Positions 1-6,396 of a stretch of DNA of 14,044 bases are shown here, piece after piece. The notes under the pieces are model-generated. The model was given only the letters and a program-made list of their open reading frames with translations. It made no database searches and had not been told where the DNA came from. Numbering within the stretch: position 1 is the first letter of the stretch; every line of letters begins with the position of its first letter. The stretch covers positions 36,921 to 50,964 of the forward strand of contig DITS01000044.1 in assembly GCA_002422205.1 (NCBI GenBank). Direction: 5' to 3'. A program made the translations under genes and the position numbers. The DNA comes from Alphaproteobacteria bacterium UBA6178 (GTDB taxonomy: Bacteria > Pseudomonadota > Alphaproteobacteria > Rickettsiales > UBA3002).

Positions 1-311
1 TCGCCTTCACCTTCGCCTTCACCCTCACCCTCACCCTCACCACAATAACCGCCGCTAGCGCAGCCGCCGCCCCCGATAGGGTCGCATTTAATTTTAAAGT
101 GATAGCAGCAATGACAACTCATGTTAAACATGTCGCAGGTCTCAATCGCACACTGATTGGGTACGGCTGGTAACGGATCACGGGGGATGTTGAATGCCAG
201 CTCAAACGCATTTACTTTTGTGATGCCCTCATTAGCGGAGGCCTTCATAGGAAGCGAAAAAATGCCGCTACAAATCAGAGTAATAACAAGCAAGCGAATG
301 AGAGCGGACAT
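1..311 (-). CDS. Secreted Cys-rich protein with Glu-Gly repeat tail (3' partial)
   Basis: An open frame starts at ATG 311-309 and runs off the left edge without a stop, so 103 codons are visible. The start has a strong ribosome binding site, GGAG, five bases upstream. The first 26 residues (MSALIRLLVITLICSGIFSL, then PMKASA) look like a Sec signal peptide with an ASA cleavage site before NEG. The mature part contains eight cysteines, including a CHCC cluster, then a Gly-rich stretch. It then enters a run of alternating Glu and Gly from six GGN-GAR units that continues past the edge. The cysteines suggest disulfides or metal binding in the periplasm or outside the cell. It lies 15 nt after the stop of the second TadE-like gene, so it is probably co-transcribed and may be an accessory or surface protein of that system. 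I do not recognise the family; the function is unknown. Confidence 0.7.
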   Translation of the reverse strand, partial: MSALIRLLVITLICSGIFSLPMKASANEGITKVNAFELAFNIPRDPLPAVPNQCAIETCDMFNMSCHCCYHFKIKCDPIGGGGCASGGYCGEGEGEGEGEGEG

Positions 312-326
312 AAAAACTCCTAAAAT

Positions 327-929
327 TTACGGTTCATCGACCAGCGTGCCGTAACGCGGTCGGGTTAAAGCCAGTTTATAGACATCTTCCGACTCCAAAA
401 ATGCATCATCGATACCGATACCAAAGGTGGTTTTGTATGGATAGAATATTTCAATTGCCAGAATCTGGTCACGATCTTCGAGCGCCAGCGGAATATCGGC
501 CTGACTGCCAGCACCCGTTGCGATTCGGCTGCCCGTTGCACCTGAAGGACGCACGCGCTGCCACACCGCAACGGGCTCTGCATCATTCGGTTTGACGATG
601 GAGGTGATAATAATGCGCATCCCCGTGGGAGAGAAGGGCGAGATCATCAGATCGGCGCTTTCCATCAGCCTGTCCAGCGAGGCATTGGTGACGCTGCGTT
701 GATTGGTCACCATATCGACCAATTGGAACGCGGCGGTTTCAAGCTTATGGTTGGCCGACACATAACGGTGCATTTCATAGGTGCCAAAAATAATCAGCAA
801 AAAGACCGGCAGCATTGCCGCAAATTCGATCAGCGCCGTACCCGACTGTGCCGCCCATAATGAGCGCCCACCCTGCAACGAGCCGATCCGCTTGAACAAA
901 GAATGCGCCATATCAGTTAAATAATTCAT
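327..929 (-). CDS. TadE-like pseudopilin (second copy)
   Basis: This 200-residue protein has a short charged N-terminus (about residues 1-28), then the motif SGTALIEFAAMLPVFLLIIF, which starts the single membrane helix (about residues 29-52). TadE/TadF proteins of Tad pilus systems share this layout. A prepilin peptidase is expected to cut after the Gly, leaving Glu at +5 and an aromatic at +6; here these are E and F. The rest would be a periplasmic domain that is not conserved enough to name. The start at 929 overlaps the end of the upstream TadE-like gene by 17 nt and has a GGTGAG ribosome binding site, which fits translational coupling. An in-frame ATG at 911 is a weaker alternative. TadE-like proteins are minor pseudopilins of Flp pilus assembly. 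No tadA, tadB, tadC, rcpA or flp gene is visible, so the rest of the machine must lie elsewhere. Confidence 0.82.
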   Translation of the reverse strand: MNYLTDMAHSLFKRIGSLQGGRSLWAAQSGTALIEFAAMLPVFLLIIFGTYEMHRYVSANHKLETAAFQLVDMVTNQRSVTNASLDRLMESADLMISPFSPTGMRIIITSIVKPNDAEPVAVWQRVRPSGATGSRIATGAGSQADIPLALEDRDQILAIEIFYPYKTTFGIGIDDAFLESEDVYKLALTRPRYGTLVDEP

Positions 930-1509
930 TCTGGCTCACCGCCGTGGATTGAATGTAATGCGTAGTACCAAAAAACGGCATTAGCAAGGGCGTTAATATA
1001 TCCCATTCATACTTGACGGTATAGGCGACAGCCTGACCGCCCGCACCCATGCTGTAGGGTTTGTCGGCATCGCCATTAAACTTGGCTTGCGACATATCTT
1101 CAAAAATGCGCGTTTCCAGCGTGAGTTTTTCGGGGTCTAGTATGGCATTACCATTGTCTTTGAGCCATTCACGGATAAAGCCTTCGCGGCCACGCATTTG
1201 CACATTGCCGTCGGCATCCATGGTAAAATGATTTCCACCGGTTTGGCCATCGAAGGCCGAATCTTCGCCGGAGGCGTAGTTATAGGTTTGCCCGCCGCTG
1301 TAATCATAGCCGGTTTTGGAATAGCGAGAAACCTGACTGCCCAACACATCCACCGTCGAACTGGCATAATGAATCAGCCCCAATTCGATGGCTGACATCA
1401 ACAGCAGCAAAAAGGTGGGAATGACGATGGCGAACTCTATGAGAGTAACACCCTCATTGTTATGCAGCAAATTACGGGATGAGGAGCGTATCAACCGATG
1501 TGTTTTCAT
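913..1509 (-). CDS. TadE-like pseudopilin (first copy)
   Basis: This 198-residue protein has a basic N-terminus (KTHRLIRSSSRN), then EGVTLIEFAIVIPTFLLLLM, a TadE-type signal and membrane helix at about residues 19-45. Processing after Gly20 would put Glu at +5 and Phe at +6, as expected for a substrate of the TadV-type peptidase. The periplasmic part is rich in Gly, Asp and Tyr (about residues 65-100) and has no domain I can name. It is the first gene of a three-gene minus-strand operon (this gene, the overlapping second TadE-like gene, and the Cys-rich Glu-Gly protein). The start at 1509 has only a weak ribosome binding site (GGG, six bases upstream). A candidate promoter lies at 1558-1585. 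Likely role: minor pseudopilin in Tad/Flp pilus assembly. Confidence 0.83.
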   Translation of the reverse strand: MKTHRLIRSSSRNLLHNNEGVTLIEFAIVIPTFLLLLMSAIELGLIHYASSTVDVLGSQVSRYSKTGYDYSGGQTYNYASGEDSAFDGQTGGNHFTMDADGNVQMRGREGFIREWLKDNGNAILDPEKLTLETRIFEDMSQAKFNGDADKPYSMGAGGQAVAYTVKYEWDILTPLLMPFFGTTHYIQSTAVSQNELFN

Positions 1510-1557
1510 ATAAACCCAATAATGCGTATGAATTAAACGACTTCCCCCTTAATAGAT

Positions 1558-1585
1558 AATATACTCCTAAAATATTAACAAACAA
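1558..1585 (-). promoter_or_regulatory. Candidate promoter of the tadE operon
   Basis: On the minus strand, TTGTTT (1585-1580) and TATATT (1563-1558) are separated by 16 nt and would start transcription near 1551, about 40 nt before the ATG at 1509. The match is moderate and the surroundings are AT-rich, so a chance match is possible. Confidence 0.35.
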
Positions 1586-1833
1586 TTAAAACAATAAGGT
1601 TATCCGCAGATTATCGCTAAAGGACAAAGCTGCCGGTGAAGGGGTGTAAGTTTAAGGGTGGCCCGCTACTATTATCGTCATTTATTTGCAACATTTTCAT
1701 CAACCGAATGAAAAACATGCATATTTATAAACAAGAAAAGCAGCGCTGCGTTTACGAATTTTTAACTTTACCGGTTTAGCCTGAACAAACCATATATCAA
1801 TAAATCTACTCACTATATTCAGGAGCGATTCTC
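1586..1833. other. AT-rich divergent intergenic spacer
   Basis: The 324 nt between the divergent tadE operon and the serralysin gene (1510-1833) contain no convincing ORF or RNA gene. The spacer is AT-rich and must hold the promoters of both units. A minus-strand promoter candidate is at 1558-1585. For the protease I see only weak -10-like strings around 1790-1800 with no good -35. There is no clear terminator or operator palindrome. Confidence 0.6.
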
Positions 1834-3306
1834 ATGTCCCACGCACGCGATCACGATCACGACCATGCAGCGGAAGATCACCATGAACAGACTGCTTCCG
1901 GCACATTGCGTACGTTGACGTATACCGAGGCATTGCATGGGCAGGACAGTTACATTCAGGCCATGCTAATAGGCGCGGGCTCTGCGGCAGCTTATGTGCC
2001 GGGTACGGCGGTAACCATTACCTATAGCTTCACCAACACACAGATTTACAGCGCATTCGATGACCGCAGCGGTGCGATAGCCTTTACCGCCAGCGAACAG
2101 GCCGCAACACGTCAGATGATGGCAGATATATCCAAACATGTGAACATTACTTTTGTCGAATCCTCCAATCCGGCTGACGCAAATCTCTATTTTTACAAAA
2201 GCAACTTGATAGCCAATGGCGGCCCCTATGGCTATGGCGGCGGCTACTGGTATGATGGAGTGTTCCGTTCGCGCGTCGTCATTGATGCCGACCAAATTCA
2301 GCTACCCAATAGCTACCTGTTGTTGCACGAAATGGGCCATGCGCTTGGTCTGAGCCACCCGCATGATGGGACACATAAACTGCCAAGCGACCTTGATCAC
2401 CGCGACAATACGCGCCTGAGCTATAATCTGGGCCCGAACGATGAATATTTCACCACCTATAAGGCACTCGATATCATGGCATTGCAATATCTCTATGGCG
2501 GTAAAGGCTATTATGATGGCACCACTGGCTGGGAAGGTGCAAGCAGCAGCAGCTCAGACGGACGCGATTATTTGATCGGCAACGCGCAGGGGAATGATAT
2601 TCGTGGCAATCATGGCTCGGATATGATTGAAGGCGGCGCTGGCAATGACACATTGTTCGGCGGCTATGTAATCGCCGATCCCGATGATCAGTCAGACACC
2701 ATATATGGTGGCGATGGAGACGATTTGCTATATGGTAATGGCGGCAATGACCGCTTGTATGGCGATGCAGGCAACGACACCATCTGGGGTGGGATTGGTG
2801 CAGAAGTCATTCATGGCGGCGATGGGGATGATTATTTAGCAGGCGGTGGCGCTGTTGCGCATCCGCTCGATCAGGCTGATAGCATTGATGCAGGTAGTGG
2901 CAATGACTATGTGCTGGGAAATGGCGGCGATGATTATTTGCTCGGAGGTAGCGGCAATGACACCATTTATGGCGGTGTAGGTATTGATAATATATGGGGT
3001 GGCGATGGGGATGATATCCTTTACGGCCAGGATGGCAACGATAGGCTGACGGGGGGTGCCGGACGCGATATTTTCCATTATTCAAGCAATAGTGACAAGG
3101 ATTTCATTCTCGACTTTGTGCGGGGGGAGGATGTCATTCGCATCGAATCGAACATAAACGGGCTTCATCTTAACAGCGGTAATATTATGAACCATGTCGG
3201 CACCAGTAGCGGTCTTCTCTATGTGTCACTTAGCAGTAACCATAACCATATTATCTGGTTGACGGATGTAAGCGGTCTGACGGCACAGGATTTTCAGTTT
3301 GTGTAA
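1834..3306 (+). CDS. Serralysin-like M10 zinc metalloprotease with RTX repeats
   Basis: This 490-residue secreted protease has no N-terminal signal peptide. It starts with a His/Asp-rich segment (residues 3-17) instead. The catalytic metzincin motif HEMGHALGLSH is at residues 165-175 (zinc ligands H165, H169, H175; base E166). The Met-turn region reads DNTRLSYN (191-198), with Leu where Met is usual; Tyr197 matches the serralysin tyrosine ligand. KALDIMALQYLYGG then closes the catalytic domain. From about residue 245 there are RTX nonapeptides (GGxGxDxLx) that bind calcium and fold outside the cell. The C-terminus (GGAGRDIFHYSSNSDKDFIL through to DFQFV) matches the serralysin C-terminal domain and a type I secretion signal. 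No type I exporter genes are nearby. ATG 1834 is supported by AGGAG eight bases upstream. It likely degrades extracellular protein. Confidence 0.9.
   Translation: MSHARDHDHDHAAEDHHEQTASGTLRTLTYTEALHGQDSYIQAMLIGAGSAAAYVPGTAVTITYSFTNTQIYSAFDDRSGAIAFTASEQAATRQMMADISKHVNITFVESSNPADANLYFYKSNLIANGGPYGYGGGYWYDGVFRSRVVIDADQIQLPNSYLLLHEMGHALGLSHPHDGTHKLPSDLDHRDNTRLSYNLGPNDEYFTTYKALDIMALQYLYGGKGYYDGTTGWEGASSSSSDGRDYLIGNAQGNDIRGNHGSDMIEGGAGNDTLFGGYVIADPDDQSDTIYGGDGDDLLYGNGGNDRLYGDAGNDTIWGGIGAEVIHGGDGDDYLAGGGAVAHPLDQADSIDAGSGNDYVLGNGGDDYLLGGSGNDTIYGGVGIDNIWGGDGDDILYGQDGNDRLTGGAGRDIFHYSSNSDKDFILDFVRGEDVIRIESNINGLHLNSGNIMNHVGTSSGLLYVSLSSNHNHIIWLTDVSGLTAQDFQFV
2635..3000 (+). repeat. Two tandem 61-residue RTX super-repeats
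   Basis: Two adjacent 183-bp units (2635-2817 and 2818-3000) encode 61 residues each. They align without gaps at about 32 of 61 identical positions. Each unit contains the same non-canonical insert after the first nonapeptide (GGYVIADPDDQSDTI and GGGAVAHPLDQADSI). A partial third unit begins at 3001 with the same 15 bases as unit two (encoding GDGDD). Confidence 0.85.
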
Positions 3307-3399
3307 AGCACAGACGTTAGCGATCCGGCTGATATGACGTAGAAGCGCTTTGGCTGCTGTCTTATAGTCTCTAATTGCCATGAAGACGGCGCACGCGAC

Positions 3400-3711
3400 T
3401 CATGATCGAAGGGGATAGCCATCTACCCCGATCGTCCGCCGTTCAATGGAGGATTGAATGCCGGATAAAGCCACTTGAGCCGACCCGAAATGAGGCTTTT
3501 CCCTGCCTTGATTAATTTGTGCTGATGCGTGAGATAGCCAGCGCTCTAACTGTTCCAATGAATCATGCTCCGACTGGCTTGTTTGAGAGTCAAACTCTAG
3601 GTCTGATGATAGGGACCTAAACAAATCCCAAAGCCTACTATGCGATTCTGCTGTAATATCATTGTTTATGATGAGTGCCATGTCGCTGATAATTCTGAGT
3701 GTAGTGTTCAT
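3400..3711 (-). CDS. Small hypothetical protein, 103 aa
   Basis: This is an open frame on the minus strand. I place the start at ATG 3711, because GAGGA lies eight bases upstream; the in-frame ATG at 3741 lacks such a site. The protein (MNTTLRIISDMALIINNDIT...) is hydrophilic and Ser/Gln/Glu-rich with probable helices (DLFRSLSSDLEF, SLEQLERWLSHASAQINQ). It has no signal peptide or membrane segment. I do not recognise a family. It converges on the serralysin gene (93 nt between stops) and is downstream of tRNA-Thr on the same strand. A promoter-like pair at 3789-3816 supports its being a real gene. Codon use looks less GC-biased than in the neighbouring housekeeping genes, which could mean an accessory gene or a spurious frame. 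Confidence 0.5.
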   Translation of the reverse strand: MNTTLRIISDMALIINNDITAESHSRLWDLFRSLSSDLEFDSQTSQSEHDSLEQLERWLSHASAQINQGREKPHFGSAQVALSGIQSSIERRTIGVDGYPLRS

Positions 3712-3788
3712 TGCTGTAATCCTCGGGCGTAGGGCGTTCAAGTGCGAGTTAGATGCGTACCCTTTGCATCTCTATTAAGATCAAGTGA

Positions 3789-3816
3789 GATATAGGGATA
3801 CTGTCAGCCAAATCAA
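3789..3816 (-). promoter_or_regulatory. Candidate promoter for the 103-aa hypothetical gene
   Basis: On the minus strand, TTGATT (3816-3811) and TATATC (3794-3789) are 16 nt apart. Transcription would begin near 3782 and leave a leader of about 70 nt before ATG 3711. Confidence 0.35.
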
Positions 3817-3921
3817 TGAGATGGCCGATTGAATTATATCCAAAGCAATCTTATAGTGATCTTAATTGGGAATGCGAAGGTGTCAGCGTATCACAACCGG
3901 ATGCTAACCCCTTGAAAGAAA

Positions 3922-3996
3922 TGGTGCCGCTGAGAAGAATCGAACTTCCGACCCCGTCATTACCAATGACGTGCTCTACCACTGAGCTACAGCGGC
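3922..3996 (-). tRNA. tRNA-Thr (anticodon GGT)
   Basis: The minus strand folds as a 75-nt tRNA. The acceptor stem is GCCGCTG/CAGCGGC, the D-arm contains GTAGCTCAGTGGTAGAGC, and the anticodon stem is CGTCA/TGACG with loop TTGGTAA, giving anticodon GGT (Thr). The T-arm contains GTTCGATTC, followed by discriminator A and an encoded CCA. It decodes ACC/ACU. No T-run terminator is visible downstream. Confidence 0.96.
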
Positions 3997-4037
3997 GTAT
4001 CTATGCCAAGTGGGCGCCTGTATGCCATAATGACCTG

Positions 4038-4067
4038 TTGAGTGCAAGCGGTGATTTATGCTATGCT
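4038..4067 (+). promoter_or_regulatory. Candidate promoter for the small-gene pair
   Basis: TTGAGT (4038-4043) and TATGCT (4062-4067) are 18 nt apart, giving a start near 4074, about 20 nt before ATG 4093. The match is moderate only. Confidence 0.3.
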
Positions 4068-4092
4068 AGATCAAACGGTTACAATTAGCGGT

Positions 4093-4260
4093 ATGACAAA
4101 AGACTCAGGCAAGCACACACCGGCGGATGATAAACCGCCCTCAAAACCAACGCAGAAATCCACGCAAAAGCAACGGTTAAACGAGGCGCTGCGCGCGAAT
4201 TTACGCCGCCGCAAAGCGCCTAAAACCGTGACGAATCTTGACACGCTCGGCGAGGACTGA
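4093..4260 (+). CDS. Small basic hypothetical protein, 55 aa
   Basis: I place the start at ATG 4093 (MTKDSGKHTPADDKPPSKPT...). The frame is open upstream to 4042, but that part overlaps a promoter-like sequence and is not basic like the rest. The protein has a disordered Pro/Lys/Thr-rich N-terminus and a basic helical segment (QRLNEALRANLRRRKAPKT, about residues 26-44). Short proteins with an LxEALRxNLRRRKAQ-like segment occur in many alphaproteobacteria as uncharacterised genes; I recall this from general knowledge and cannot check it here. The stop is followed directly by the GTG start of the next gene, so the two are translationally coupled. The basic segment could bind nucleic acid, but nothing shows this. 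Confidence 0.55.
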   Translation: MTKDSGKHTPADDKPPSKPTQKSTQKQRLNEALRANLRRRKAPKTVTNLDTLGED

Positions 4261-4566
4261 GTGCATCATAAACCGCATGGCAAGGCACTCAAAAAAAAGC
4301 TGATGCTCGCGCGTAACAAGCGCCTGCAAATGCTGTTTCAGCATGCGCGCATCCATGCGGCAGAAAATGCACGGATCATGGATGAGGAAGCGGCAGCGCT
4401 GGCCGCGCCGGTAGAGAAAACCCGCGAACAGAAAGACAAGGATGAACAGGTGTGGAGCGCCAAAACACAGGAAATCCGTAACCGCCTGACCCGCAAAAAA
4501 CGCGATGCCAAAGACCGCTGGAACCGCTTTGCGGGCACGGAGGGTGGCGGTGGCATGGGGCGGTGA
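4261..4566 (+). CDS. Small charged helical hypothetical protein, 101 aa, GTG start
   Basis: The frame begins with GTG at 4261, immediately after the TGA of the 55-aa gene, with GAGGA four bases upstream overlapping the end of that gene. The product is very rich in Lys, Arg, Glu and Ala. It begins MHHKPHGKALKKKLMLARNK and is probably long alpha-helix or coiled coil (about residues 8-90), ending in a Gly-rich tail (TEGGGGMGR). There is no membrane segment or signal. The highly charged helical make-up and coupling to another basic small protein suggest a nucleic-acid- or ribosome-associated role, but this is inference only. I do not recognise the family. Confidence 0.55.
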   Translation: MHHKPHGKALKKKLMLARNKRLQMLFQHARIHAAENARIMDEEAAALAAPVEKTREQKDKDEQVWSAKTQEIRNRLTRKKRDAKDRWNRFAGTEGGGGMGR

Positions 4567-4646
4567 GTAGCGCTAGAAACCTACAGACAAAAAGGACACT
4601 CATAGAGGGCAGAGGGCGCTTATTTTCTATGCATTACTATGCACTG

Positions 4647-4655
4647 TGATATAAT
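4647..4655 (+). promoter_or_regulatory. Extended -10 promoter of the prepilin gene
   Basis: TGATATAAT is a perfect TG-N-TATAAT extended -10 element. It lies 22 nt before ATG 4678, so transcription would start near 4662 with a very short leader. There is no good -35 box at the expected place, which is normal for extended -10 promoters. Confidence 0.6.
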
Positions 4656-4677
4656 AAATCATGGATTAGGGGGGATA

Positions 4678-5457
4678 ATGAAACAAGGGTTTTCGCTGGT
4701 AGAGCTGAGTATCGTACTGGTAATATTAGGGCTGTTAACCGGCGGTATATTATCGGGTCAATCACTGATCCGCGCGGCAGAGTTGCGTAGCGTATCGACG
4801 GATATTCAGCGCCTGCAAACCACACTCTACACATTCCGTGACAAATATATGGCGCTGCCGGGAGATATGCGAACCGCAGGGAAATTCTGGGGCTATGCCA
4901 ATACAGCAGGAGCCGGCGGCACATGTGCCGCGCCTGCCACCAATACCGGCACCGGTACCCAGACATGCGATGGTAATGGCGATGGCCAGATTGGTACCAA
5001 TGCGGCAGCAGCGATTGTTTATGAATCATTCCGCGCCTGGCAGCATTTGGCAAATGCCGGTTTGGTAGAGGGTAATTATACGGGCGTAGCAGGTGGGGGT
5101 GGTATTAGTGATGCGATCCCCGGTGAAAATGTGCCGCGCATGAAACCTAGCAATACCGGTGTAGCCTTGCGCTATGTGGCAGCTCAGTCGGGGGCGGGGT
5201 CATGGTTTAACGGACCGTATGGCAATATATTTACTATCGGCAGGACCAATGCAGGTGATGCGCCGTCCGGTGCATTTGTACGTGCGGAAGAAGCATGGAA
5301 TATTGACACCAAAGTGGATGATGGCCGCCCTGCCTATGGCAAAGTCCTGATGTATCGTACAGCACTCTGTGTGACCACCACCGTTGAGGCGACTGCGGAA
5401 TATAAAGTGTCTGATCCTGCCATTAACTGCCCCATCATGGCACTAAGTGGCCTATAG
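4678..5457 (+). CDS. Type IV/II prepilin-like protein (N-terminal methylation motif)
   Basis: The start is ATG 4678, with AGGGGGG four bases upstream; an in-frame ATG at 4639 lies before the promoter and is rejected. The 259-residue product begins MKQGFSLVELSIVLVILGLL, a class III prepilin signal. Peptidase cleavage is expected after Gly4, giving mature Phe1 and Glu5 and one hydrophobic helix to about residue 28. After the helix come RFDKY-like pseudopilin features (TFRDKYMALPGDMRTAGKFW) and an acidic GNGDGQIG stretch that could bind calcium. Two cysteine pairs (near residues 82/100 and about 230/250) could form disulfides. The 'LPGDM...FWG' layout is common in uncharacterised alphaproteobacterial prepilins. 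It may form a pilus or be a minor pilin; no assembly genes are adjacent. A truncated relative follows at 5568. Confidence 0.85.
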   Translation: MKQGFSLVELSIVLVILGLLTGGILSGQSLIRAAELRSVSTDIQRLQTTLYTFRDKYMALPGDMRTAGKFWGYANTAGAGGTCAAPATNTGTGTQTCDGNGDGQIGTNAAAAIVYESFRAWQHLANAGLVEGNYTGVAGGGGISDAIPGENVPRMKPSNTGVALRYVAAQSGAGSWFNGPYGNIFTIGRTNAGDAPSGAFVRAEEAWNIDTKVDDGRPAYGKVLMYRTALCVTTTVEATAEYKVSDPAINCPIMALSGL

Positions 5458-5567
5458 GCAGAGAATCACGGCTATCCCGTGAGGCAAGCGCAGCAAGGTG
5501 ACGGTAAATGAGGCTGTAATCCTAAATATTCTCTATGATTTTTCTTCTAACCAATTTGGGATGGAGA

Positions 5568-5669
5568 ATGAAACAAGGATTTTCGCTCGTAGAGCTAAGT
5601 ATTCTCGAGTTAAATAACCGTGTTAAGCACTGCACGCCGCATAAAGCGCGATTGCGGCGGCGTTGCTGA
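5568..5669 (+). pseudogene. Truncated prepilin remnant (5' end only)
   Basis: ATG 5568 is preceded by GGATGGAG and starts MKQGFSLVELSI, twelve residues identical to the prepilin at 4678. The DNA differs at four synonymous places (GGA/GGG, CTC/CTG, CTA/CTG, ATT/ATC). From 5604 the similarity stops abruptly, and the frame reads LELNNRVKHCTP... into the antisense of rlmB, ending at TGA 5667-5669. The hydrophobic helix is missing, so it cannot be a working pilin. The likely origin is a diverged tandem paralogue cut off by a deletion or rearrangement ending within 20 nt of the rlmB stop. It is short, so independent fragments or a regulatory decoy cannot be excluded. Confidence 0.7.
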
Positions 5670-6348
5670 CATTCAGGCTTTCCATGCGCGCATCCATCGG
5701 GATTTTGAGCAGCACATCGCAACGCTCGGCGCTCAGGCGGCGCAGGCCCCTGCCTTCGGCCCCCATCACCAGACACAGCGGCGTATATTCGCGCGCGGCG
5801 CTGATATCGCGTGTGGCTTCGCCGTCGAGTCCGGCAATCCAGTAACCGGCTTTTTTCAACTCATCCATGCAATGGGCCAAATTGGTCACCACCACCAGCG
5901 GCACCATATCGAGCGCACCGCAGGCGGCTTTGGCCAGTGCCCCGCTCTCGGCGGGGGCATTGTCTTTGGGCACGATGACGCCTGCGACGCCAAACGCCGC
6001 CGCCGAGCGCAAAATCGCGCCGACATTATGCGGGTCGGTGACCTGATCGAGCATCAAAAGCTGGCGCTTGCCATGCGTGACCTCATCGAGATGGGTGGGC
6101 TCCAGCGGGTCGACTTCGAGCGCCACGCCCTGATGGACGGCACCGGCGGGCAACCATTTCTCCAGCAGCTTGCCATCCACCTCTTCGAAACGCTGGCTGC
6201 TGCCCGATGGCGCATGCCCACGCGTGGCCACGGCGCGGTGAATCCGCCGCTCGCGATTGGCTAAAGCCGCTTCCACAGCATGCGTGCCATACAGCCAATA
6301 CCGCCCGCGCGGTGCCGCCTTGCCCGAAAACCCTTTGCCTTTTGCCAT
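5623..6348 (-). CDS. rlmB: SpoU-family rRNA 2'-O-methyltransferase, RlmB-like
   Basis: This enzyme uses S-adenosylmethionine to methylate a ribose 2'-OH; E. coli RlmB modifies G2251 of 23S rRNA. The N-terminal substrate-binding domain (about residues 1-75) has the family signature YWLYGTHAVEAALAN. The SPOUT catalytic domain shows all three motifs: DQVTDPHNVGAILRSAAAFG (motif 1, with the Asn and Arg expected for catalysis), LVMGAEGRGL (motif 2) and IPMDARMESLNVSNAAAIAL (motif 3). I choose ATG 6348 (241 aa, MAKGKGFSGK), because GAGGG precedes it at six bases; the longer start at 6360 overlaps that site. It is convergent with the prepilin genes and divergent from tRNA-Tyr. TrmH and other SpoU enzymes are close relatives, but length and the N-terminal domain favour RlmB. 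Confidence 0.88.
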   Translation of the reverse strand: MAKGKGFSGKAAPRGRYWLYGTHAVEAALANRERRIHRAVATRGHAPSGSSQRFEEVDGKLLEKWLPAGAVHQGVALEVDPLEPTHLDEVTHGKRQLLMLDQVTDPHNVGAILRSAAAFGVAGVIVPKDNAPAESGALAKAACGALDMVPLVVVTNLAHCMDELKKAGYWIAGLDGEATRDISAAREYTPLCLVMGAEGRGLRRLSAERCDVLLKIPMDARMESLNVSNAAAIALYAACSA

Positions 6349-6360
6349 GAAAACCCTCAT

Positions 6361-6396
6361 GCGTGAATGCTTTTGCCCTGATTATTCGATTCACGC
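6361..6396. repeat. 8-bp inverted repeat just upstream of rlmB
   Basis: GCGTGAAT (6361-6368) and ATTCACGC (6389-6396) are perfect inverted copies 20 nt apart, in the leader of rlmB and just before the tRNA-Tyr -35 box. They could be an RNA stem in the rlmB leader or a protein site; this is inference. Confidence 0.4.

Noticed and set aside
3816..4088. Plus-strand open frame of 90 codons crossing tRNA-Thr
   Set aside because: It reads through the complement of a complete tRNA gene, and its translation there is the reverse of tRNA sequence.
5466..5485. Small hairpin TCACGG/CCGTGA after the prepilin gene as a terminator
   Set aside because: The stem is only 6 bp and no T-run follows, so it cannot be supported as a terminator.
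5620..6264. Long plus-strand open frame (214 codons) opposite rlmB
   Set aside because: It is antisense to a gene with all three SpoU motifs; its His/Ala/Gly-rich translation looks like a reverse reading of GC-rich codons.
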